The notes under the pieces are model-generated. The model was given only the letters and a program-made list of their open reading frames with translations, searched no databases and had not been told where the DNA came from. A DNA stretch of 64,000 nucleotides from Ganoderma boninense (lineage: Eukaryota; Basidiomycota; Agaricomycetes; Polyporales; Polyporaceae): NCBI GenBank assembly GCA_002900995.3, contig CM035313.1, positions 806,001-870,000 on the forward strand. The letters are read 5' to 3'. The position numbers and the translations under genes were made by a program. Position 1 is the stretch's first letter, and every line of letters begins with the position of its first letter. Below are positions 55,891 through 64,000 of the stretch, piece by piece.

Positions 55891-58800
55891 CTACTCAGCG
55901 TACTCCGGCGGGGGTGCCAGCCGCTCCTCTCGAATTACCTGCATCACCCGCCGCAGTCCCTCAACCTCCGCCCGTAGTCCCACCATGTCAGTGGTAGAGA
56001 TCGAGCCCATTTGCGAGAGCAAATCTCTGCTCCATGCAGAGCCTGTCTGCGAGCCGACATTGGACGACGTCGCGGCCGCCTCAAACGGCGCGGACTGCGG
56101 CTCCCTGCCTGGCGTCTCGTCGCCGTTCGCCTTCATAGCTGCCCCCATGCCGTCTGCTTCGGTCCCGGTGAAGGTCGTTTTCGCGTCGGAGGGCGTAGCG
56201 TCTAGATCAGGTCTCACTTCGTGCGGCGGTATGAGCATGGACTCAGGCTGGGGAAGCGGGGCACGTTCCGCGGTTTCAACAGTGTCCCTTGCCTCATACT
56301 GCCGCCTGCGTCTGAGCCTCTTGCGGCGGCAAATAACGGCGACCGCCACAGCGATGCCAACGGTGGCCAGACCACCGATGACACCGCCCACGATCGCGCC
56401 GCTGCTCGATCTTGAGCCGTCGTTTGGTTGACCGCCAGCCTGATTGCCAGAGATGGTTTGGTTGGGAACAGTGCTGCGATCGGACTCGTTCAGAGTCCCA
56501 AATATTCCAGAGGCCGCGCTGATTACTTACGTTAGGACGAGGTGGGAGAACACGCCGCCAATTGCAGGACTGGCAAGAAGCGGTCATCGTCAGTCCCGGC
56601 AACATTCGCTGTCTGTAATTTAGTGTTCAAGACGATCGTACTCACCCCGCGAAACCGTTGCTGGGAGAGTTGTTCGAGGTGTTGTATATCTCCGAGAATA
56701 CCCCAACGCTCAGGTTCGAGTTCGCGTGGTTGTAGACACCGTTGATCAAAGCGTCCCGCACGGTGGTATCTGAAACGAACGCTGACGCGAACATGGTCCA
56801 TGCTGAAGGAGTCGAATGATCAGTTGATTGACGCTTTTTGAAATGAGGTCGTGGACATTCACCCGTATTGCCGAAAGGCGCATTTTCACTGTCGATGGGC
56901 AGGCCCCAGGAGGGAGCGGGAGCGGTCGCTAGCAGGCTCTTCAGATACTGCGTCTGCATGTCGAAGACCTGAGCCGACCCCATCCCAAGACAGTAAGACG
57001 AAGTGGATCAAACAGCTTGCACCGACTCGATACTCGCCGACTGGGAGACAAAGTCCAGGCCGAGCATCTTGTCGGCGAAGAGGTTGTACATCGACGACCA
57101 CGACTGCTGGTTGCCGTAGCTCCCGAGCAAGTGCGGCGACCCGCTCGATGAAGTCGCGAGCGACAACCACGAACCGAGGAGTGAAGAGGCTTGCTTCTAC
57201 GGTTCACAGTTAGCTATTCCCCGCCTGAAAATGTGAAGCCCAAGGGGCGACCTGCGACTTGCACTCACCTCGTACTCTGTTACGTCAGAATCTCTGCCAA
57301 CCGCACGTGCGATCTCCGCCATGGCCCTCACGCCAATGATGCCCTTTAGAGCGATGTTCGCCAAGTCGGCGCTGTCCCCGTCCTGGTTTGTCCTGACAAG
57401 CCTTCGTTAGCCCCACTGCGGCCGCACGCCATACATCTCGACCTTGTGCGGGACGAGACGCACTGGTTTTGGGACTTGAGGGCGGTGCTGACCAGGTAAT
57501 CCGCCCACCGCTTCGACGCGTCATACTGCAAAGAAAGCATCGTCAGGCACGCAGCGAAGACATTGCGGTAGGGCCAACGTACGTATTGCGAAAGCAACGT
57601 CAGGTTTCCCGACATCCTCGCGTGCGCGAGCTCCATGATGAGCATGTTTCCAGACTCTGGAGGAGGATAATATTATTCACGACACAGGGGCCAGGGCGTG
57701 CTTCGGAACGATGGGAGACTCACGCTCAACGCCTTGGTTGGGCAAGGCCTCGGAGCCCGTAGCGTTGGGGTAAGTGTTCCCAATATCCGCTGCCGGGAAC
57801 TGCTGGCTCGTCTGGCCGGCCTGAGATTCCAGGAGAGGCTGGAGCAGTGCTCCAGCGATCGACGAGTTGAGGTACAGAAACATCGGGAATGCCGCATAGA
57901 CGTGCTCCACGGGGTTCACGCGTCTGCGAAGGTACGTCAGCATGACGAGGGTTATCGTTAACTAGCATATAGCCAGCATAAACATAAACACCGTGAGCTC
58001 AACCCACCGGTCCGTGCCAAGGTTCTTCATGAAGACCTCAACGCCGTCCGTGCCGACCGTGAAGTCGAGCGAGCCCATGGCCTGGCGCGTGGCGAGCGCG
58101 ACGAGGTCCGCGTACTGCGCCGAGATCGCGGTCGCCGCGTCCATGACCTTCTGGTCGAGCGCGACGGCGCGGTCGTGCGCTCCCGAGTAATCGCCCGTGA
58201 ACGCGTCAATCTGCAGCGCGAAGGCACGTACCGAACCTTGTCAGGACGTCGGGGGACGATCGGACAGATGGGATGGGACGGGAAGTGGCGGGGCTCACCA
58301 CACTCCTGATGTTCGGGAACTGCGTCGTGTAGTAGGGTCGCCGCTCCTGGGCGGCGTACGCGACGGAGGGGTCGCGCACGTATCCAACGCAAAAAGTGAC
58401 GGGGGAGGACGTCGACTGGATCGCGCCGAGGTTCACGGCGAACGCGAAGACGGTCAGGTTTCTGGACCGCAGTTCGCGTGAGCGACGGTAGCCGGTGAAT
58501 CTGACAGGACGACGCGAGCGACGTACGGCGAGATGGGCGCGAATGCGCTGGATTGGGAGTTCCCGAGGACGCCGTTCGTCTGGAAACCGCTGCGAACGGT
58601 GGAGTCCAAGTCGATTTGCCACGTAATGCTAGGTTGCGACTGTAGCGCCGTTGAGCATGATGGTAGAGAGAAGTATACACACAGCCAGTAACATTGAGGA
58701 CTACGCGGGTCTTTGGGCCACGACTCTCCGCCCGGAGTCCATGACAACCCTGGGCGAAGATACCTCGGTGACACAATGTCCGCCGTGAGCGCAGTCACAA

Positions 58801-59699
58801 CGGATACGGTGGCCCACAGGCAGACAGCGCCGAGAAGAGATGGGGAAGAGCATGTTGGGTACTCACCGTAGATATTGCATGGTACACGACACCGTCCTGT
58901 GCTTGATTCGACACCTCGGTGTACTTCTGGGCGTTTTGCAGCTGTATTTCGTGGTACATGGCTTTGCCTGTGTCCGTGTTTGAGGTACTCCACAGGACCT
59001 GGCTGGACCTGTCACCAGAAGCCCACTCTGAAACAGAGGGTTAAGGAGGGCTATATGCTACGGCTGCGATGCGACAAGTCGTACCTGCGGTGATGTCGGA
59101 GTACACCTGCACGGGATAGTTGTTTCCGTCGAGGGATTGAGCTTCCACGGACACATAGGAAAACGGAATGGACTGCTTGACCCAGTCGTCGGGCTAACCA
59201 CGAGTGTTTTAAGATACAAGGCACGCCGCTCGAACTAGGAAGTGATCGACGCACCTCGACCGGACTCAAGAAAGTGACCGTAACGTTCATCGGCCCCGCC
59301 TGCAAGACGAAGATGGATCGTGTGGGTGTAATCTGGACGTTCGTGACATTCGCGGCGGTGCCCGTCCCACTGTCCGCCCCCATCCACTTGTACGTCGTTC
59401 CGTTCACCCTGATCTTGCCCGACCAGCCCATATCCGCCTGCGCCCCGTCCTCTGTTCCAGTGACCGTCGCCCTTCACACGAGATGAAGACAGCAGACTCA
59501 CCGTCATGTTCCAGAACTGCGGCCAGCTGTTCGACAGTTGGCTGGAGTTGGCCGCGCTCTCGTACCAGACGTTCATGTAGGGGGTCTTGACGGCGAGGGG
59601 AACGGCGGCCGGAAAGAGGGTCTGGACGGGGCCTTGCGCTGAGACGAGACACGAGAGCAGGGGTATAAATAGGAAGGGCCATAAGTTAGAGGGTAACAT
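55891..59699 (-). CDS. gtaA: Glutaminase A-type protein with C-terminal membrane anchor
   Basis: About 15 exons with short GT-AG introns. Start MLPSNLWPFLFIPLLSCLVS A is a signal peptide. Then come PAAVPLAVKTPYMNVWYES, WSGKIRVNGTTYKWMG, PMNVTVTFLSPVE, PDDWVKQSIPFSYVSVEA and VQVYSDITAEW (N-terminal domain). Next are AISAQYADLVALATRQAMGS, RVNPVEHVYAAFPMFLYLNS, GNMLIMELAHARMSGN, DLANIALKGIIGVRAMAEIA and YGNQQSWSSMYNLFADKMLG (the helical catalytic half). This order is that of fungal extracellular glutaminase A. The last exons add one membrane span (AIVGGVIGGLATVGIAVAVA) followed by CRRKRLRRRR and a ~130-residue cytosolic tail ending PPPEYAE. It therefore probably sits at the plasma membrane with the enzyme outside, releasing glutamate from glutamine. 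Near the 3' end is a CCGA microsatellite (55871-55889). Confidence 0.85.
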
Positions 59700-60504
59700 G
59701 GCGGCCGAGCTGAGGTATGCAGAGGTCCAGGGCCGGGCACTGAAGCTATGCTGCAAGAGCGAAAACCCGAGAGAAGAGGGGAGCAGGCCAACTCAGAGGG
59801 AGGGGACAAGAGCGATGGATGGCTGCACTTTCAGTTCACGACGTCTAAGAGATCAGGGGAGCTCGCAGGTCGGGGTCTCTGGGTTGCCCATGACAGAATC
59901 CTATCAGCTTCAGACGCCTTCGATATATCGCCCATGGCAATATCGCTTCTTGTCACGGTGAACAGTCAATAGTGTCGCCCACAAGGCACGCTTCGCTTCC
60001 TGTAGGCAGACCTCGGAGGGCATATGAGTTAACAAGGAGGAAAAGGCATCAAAGTCTAATAAGACTCGACGGGTATCAGTCAGTCAACTTCTTCACGCAC
60101 TGGCAGCGGAAAGGCCGTAATTTTGGGTTTCGCGGCGGGGGGGGACTGCGGCAGTGATCGAAGAAGGCACGTACGTGGTTATTTCGCTCTCCTGGAACCA
60201 ACAACAACCAGCTGCGGCATGGTAGTACTGAGCGGGACAGACTAAGTAGCTGTGGATGGCGGCCAAGATGATAGAGTGCGCGATGGCGGGTGGACCGTGC
60301 ACGCACTCAGTACTCAGGCGGCGGCAGCTGAACCTGACAGCCTGTAATCAGCATTACGTAAGTTCGATGAGCACGGTGACTCCGGAGTCTGTGCTCGCCC
60401 CGTCCTTTCAAGTCTGATTGATCAATATTAATGTGAACACAGCCTAGGGCACACGAAAAGAAAAGAAAGCAACACACTGTAGGTATGGGTACATACTACA
60501 AATC
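59700..60504. other. Intergenic between glutaminase and F-box/WD40 genes
   Basis: Upstream of the glutaminase start (a TATAAATA-like word near 59663 lies inside the gene's first exon). No gene recognised; the right part is the 3' flank of the F-box/WD40 gene. Confidence 0.45.
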
Positions 60505-62791
60505 TCATTCTTCTATCGCAACGATATCGCGGATTCGCCGCATGCTGACCTTCCCCTCACAATCTACAGACCAGAGAGCCTCCCCGTCCGGAGTGAAAGC
60601 TACAAAAGACACCTGTAAGCCCTCGTGCTCAGAGAACATGGCCATAAATAACCCGTCCCTGGTCCTCCACAGCTCCACCATACCATTGTTCGATGCCATT
60701 GCGACAAACCTCCCGCACGGAGAGAAACAGCATGAAGAGAAACGGGCCTGGTTGACTGCCCCTTCTGCTCCAAACGACAACAGCTCGATGCCGGTCCACG
60801 CGTTCCAGAGCTCCGCCACGCCGTACAAGGATACAGTCAACACCAGGGTCCCGTCCGGCGAGATTGCGACGTCCTGTGGACAGTATGCCCCGCTCAAATC
60901 AGCTAGCACTTCTCCAGTCTCTATGTCCAAAATTTTGACCCCGTCACGTCCCGGCGCGACAATCCACGTGCTCTCTGGGCCAAATGGATCAACAGGGGCT
61001 CGCGAAGATGCGCTGACAGACTTGTGGAGCATGCCAGTGGCAACATCCCAGATGCAGTAGTCAAGCCAGGAGCCGGAGACGAGCCAGCGACCGTCAGGAG
61101 AGAACACGATGAAGCGTATGTCTTCCCCATCCGCGTGCATGAGCACATACGTCTCGTGGAATGCGCGCGCGTCCCAAAGTCGTAGAATTGCATCCTCGGA
61201 CGTGGACGCAATCTTATCGCCATGGGGGGACCATGCGCAGCGACGGACCATCTTGGTGTGCCCTTCAAGGGTCGCAACGAGTCTGTGCGAGCCTCCAGCA
61301 AGATCCCAGATTTTGACTTCCCCATCCTTGCCACCAGAAACAAGATATTGGCTGTCTGGGGAGAACCCAACGGTCATGACCGCGTTGTAGTCATGCGCAA
61401 CCCACTGGTGGACTACAGCTCCATTGGTGGCATCCCATAGGATGATCGTACAATCATCGGATGCAGTCGCCACCCACTTGTTATCAGGGGAAAGTGAGAT
61501 ATCCCATACTGTCTGTACATGGTGTGTTCCGGGGATGACTGGATATACCAGGATCAGTATCAGTTTGCTTCTCGTATTAAAGCTGTTGCAAAAACCACGT
61601 TTACCTGTCATAAATGTGATGGTCAATGCTCCACGCTGGGATAGCATAGAAAAGCACTTGGCAAGCTCTTTGGTCCAGAATGATCTTGCGCCCTCATGCG
61701 CGTCGTAAATGAGGAATGTCATTTGGGGTCGGGCCCCGGGAAACCTAAGCAGGGCCCATGCCATCTCCACAAATAGCGCAGCACTAGTAGTGTTGATAAA
61801 GAGCATGTCAAGCAGTTCCAGCATGGAGCGGAACCTCAACTCCACCATAACGTCCTGAAGTGTGGAAGTGGAGATGCTTTTCAGAAACAAAACATTGGCA
61901 CCAAAAGGGTCGCTGGTCATATCATCCATAATCAGCACCAGAGACCGCAATTTGAGCCACTTGAATGAGTGAGAAAATTCATATTCGTACACTAAACAAG
62001 GTGAATGACATGAGCTCTCAGGCTGAGGGGTATATGGGTCCAGAGCCGAAAAAACTTACGTCGTACGGTGAGGGTCTCCACGGTGGATTGCACCAAACCC
62101 GGCTCAGAGTCCAGGAGAAGGACAGCCACAGATGGACCACCACTACGATAATGGTTCACGCAGTCGTCAATGTCAATCTTGCCAGTGGAAGGTCCGTACT
62201 TCAATCATGAGCCTCGTAGCAAGAACAAAGCGAAGGACTCACCGTGCGTAGATTCAGTCGCCGAAGTAGACGTTGTTTGAGGACCTCTAGAGCTGTCAGA
62301 TTGCCCTCCTCTCGAACAGATACTCTTGAACAGGCCAGATCCGTGAGTTTTGTGAAAGTGAGGAGAAATCGGGCGAAATCGAGGTAGGTCATAAAGAAAA
62401 CGCAAGAGAGGTGGAGAACTCGGATATGCGCGCCGAGGTGCCTGCAGCATATGAGATAGGGCCGGTTCAAAATGGGAAGGGTCCACGTCGACGTTAACCC
62501 CAATTCAGAGAGATTCGGAAGCATGTTGAGGATGGGGATGGGTGCGAAATCATTTAGATTTACGGTTATGGAGCGAACAAGGGGCTTGAGATGCGGCTTG
62601 GCCTTGAGGAAGTCGCAAAAGTCGAAGATATCAGTCCTGCACTTGAATGAGACGTCTGCGACCAGTAAACAGAGAGAGCGAGGACGGAGGTTGTGACATG
62701 TGAGGGAGAAGTTGTGCAGCGTTTGGGGATGGTGACCAGAGTGGCCGATGATCCTCTCGAGGACTTCCCAGGGCAGCGACGGGGAGCTCAT
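60505..62791 (-). CDS. F-box protein fused to a WD40 propeller
   Basis: Exons 62791-62243, 62198-62060, 61991-61605 and 61538-60505; introns 44, 68 and 66 bp; all phases agree; 702 residues. N-terminal F-box: LPWEVLERIIGHSGHHPQTL, then SLTCHNLRPRSLCLLVADV, followed by a leucine-rich segment (LNMLPNLSELGLTSTWTL, LRSLVLIMDD). The last exon carries WD40 repeats: WDISLSPDNKWVATASDD, TIILWDATNG, GFSPDSQYLVSGGKDGEVKI WDLAGG, CAWSPHGDKIASTSED and several degenerate blades to the end. F-box proteins of this layout are substrate receptors of SCF ubiquitin ligases (family knowledge). Reading through the first intron instead gives a stop at 62201, so exon 1 alone looks like a complete 200-residue protein. 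Substrate unknown. Confidence 0.85.
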
Positions 62792-63674
62792 AGCGAATCG
62801 GATGAGGCAGGGAGGGGTAGACAGTGAACAGAGTGTATGAAAGGTAGTGGAGGATCTGAGGCAGCGTCCGATGGGTCGCGATTGGATGGGAGTTGTGAGG
62901 ATGTGTGCGCGCTGCCCACTCTGCCCGTCGACCGAGGAGGGAATGGGGAATCGGCCCGGGCGGCTCGGCACACTCACAGTGGCATGCCGTCCTGCTCTCA
63001 AGCTGGCTCCTCCCCTCCTCCGCGACACCTGGTTACGACCTCGCCCTTCAAGTTGCGCATCTCAGCCTGAGTCCTGCCGCAGTACTAGTTGACGGGACAC
63101 TCACTCGTCGGGATGACAAGCAGGGCACGCGGTGGGGATGCAGTGAAAAAAGATTGGTGCGTGTTCTCGGATCTCCTCTTCTTCCCTTGCTTGTCGATCA
63201 GCAGGGTTATTTTGCAGCGCATTTTCCTCTCGGCGCGCATGTCGTCGCTCCATTGAATCACTTTAACGTCCCGCCCCGCCCCTTGCAGCCGATCTCCTTT
63301 CTCTGTACCCTTCCACTACTACTCAGGCATGCGCCGTCGGCTTCACAGTCCTGGCTCCAGTATGGAGCCGCTTGTGAAGGAGGTCGAAGACTCGTACGAG
63401 ATTATGGCCTGGAGAGGCGGCCGGAGTGGTGTGGCAATCGCCACGTTCACCGTACTCAGCTCACCTGGCGCCCCTTGCGCACTTCAAGAGGTCTCACGGG
63501 CCCTGCTCAAGCTCATGTTGGAGCGTCAAGGGCAATGCCCGCAGCTGCTGCATCGTTCCGCTGCATGCGCTACCACATCCTCGTCAGTTCCAATTTGTCT
63601 CTTTCGCTCGCCGCAAAGCACGCAAGGCAACAAGGCTGAATGCGAAGAACATCCCGGGCCAGACCGACCGACTC
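62792..63674. other. Intergenic, no supported gene
   Basis: An open frame of 244 codons (62905-63639, plus) has no domain and reads as GC-rich noise. The left part is presumably the F-box/WD40 promoter. Confidence 0.45.
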
Positions 63675-64000
63675 CTACTCCGCGTACTCCGGTGGAGATT
63701 CGAGCCGTTCCGCCCGAATGTCCCGCATCACCTGCCGCAAGTTCTCCACCTCCATCCGGAGACCCACCACGTCCGTAGTCGATATCGAGTTCCTTGTCGA
63801 GGCCATATCCCGAGTCCATGCAGAAGCTGTCTGCGAGCCGACATTCGACGATGCAGTCGCTCCCTCAGACGGCGCAAACTGCTGCATGTCCCTGAGCCCT
63901 GCCTCGCGCTGCGCCTTCGTAGGCGGTCGGTCTGAGGGCAGCGATATGGTGGTGCTGTTGTACGCCCCCATGCTGTCTCCACCGATTCCTGAGGATCCCG
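63675..64000 (-). CDS. C-terminal tail of a second anchored protein (5' part outside window)
   Basis: The frame is open from the window edge to the stop at 63675 (108 codons visible). Its last ~55 residues, ASSNVGSQTASAWTRD, SISTTDVVGLRMEVE and ERLESPPEYAE, parallel the tail of the glutaminase (TSSNVGSQTGSAWSRD, SISTTDMVGLRAEVE, ERLAPPPEYAE). The DNA just after both stops shares CGACCGAC-type sequence. The protein is therefore a paralogue or another membrane protein using the same tail; the ectodomain lies to the right of the window. Confidence 0.65.
   Translation of the reverse strand, partial: GSSGIGGDSMGAYNSTTISLPSDRPPTKAQREAGLRDMQQFAPSEGATASSNVGSQTASAWTRDMASTRNSISTTDVVGLRMEVENLRQVMRDIRAERLESPPEYAE

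Noticed and set aside
62905..63639. 244-codon plus-strand frame near the right end
   Set aside because: No motif, no splice partners, and it lies in the intergenic space between two minus-strand genes.

Overview
The window looks like nuclear DNA of a filamentous basidiomycete, probably an Agaricomycete and perhaps a polypore. Introns are short (about 50-65 bp) and mostly GT-AG, the DNA is GC-rich, and several gene families are typical of that group: an F-box family, membrane-anchored glutaminase A, an HMG/CHA-type aldolase, a VanZ-like membrane protein and KDM3-type JmjC proteins. Gene models were spliced by eye; exon ends given as exact agree in reading phase. Family names rest on recognised motifs, not on a database search.

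Left part (1-6000): the end of an integrase-core gene and an unknown three-exon gene, then a satellite field built on a 162-bp monomer. It has decayed monomers, a seven-copy homogeneous array, a non-repeat interruption, a 324-bp dimeric higher-order array, and decayed monomers again.

Middle (6-41 kb): mostly decayed sequence with a few intact genes. Relics on the minus strand are a flavin-binding/FR-type protein, a cysteine-desulfurase-like class V aminotransferase, NOSIP and a UBX/UAS protein. On the plus strand are a dynactin p150 relic and an uncharacterised polar-protein relic. Apparently intact are two adjoining unknown genes (11.8-16.6 kb), a PIF1-type helicase (18.5-20.7 kb), a 499-residue unknown protein (30.1-31.7 kb) and a JmjC protein (38.3-40.4 kb).

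40.8-50.8 kb: a decayed secreted-protein region, a 131-bp minisatellite whose units each carry a 9-bp inverted repeat, two small unknown genes, and a 12-exon gene joining two Cys-x-Cys-Gly zinc-type modules to a HECT-like C-terminal half.

Right part (50.8-64 kb): ordinary closely packed genes: a mitochondrial Mmc1-like protein with one frameshift, a VanZ-like membrane protein, an RraA-fold aldolase, glutaminase A with a C-terminal membrane anchor, an F-box/WD40 fusion, and the cytoplasmic tail of a second anchored protein running off the edge. The contrast between this normal block and the satellite- and relic-rich remainder is the main structural feature. The intact unknown genes in the relic zone (integrase, JmjC, HECT-like and several orphans) are the best candidates for undescribed biology.
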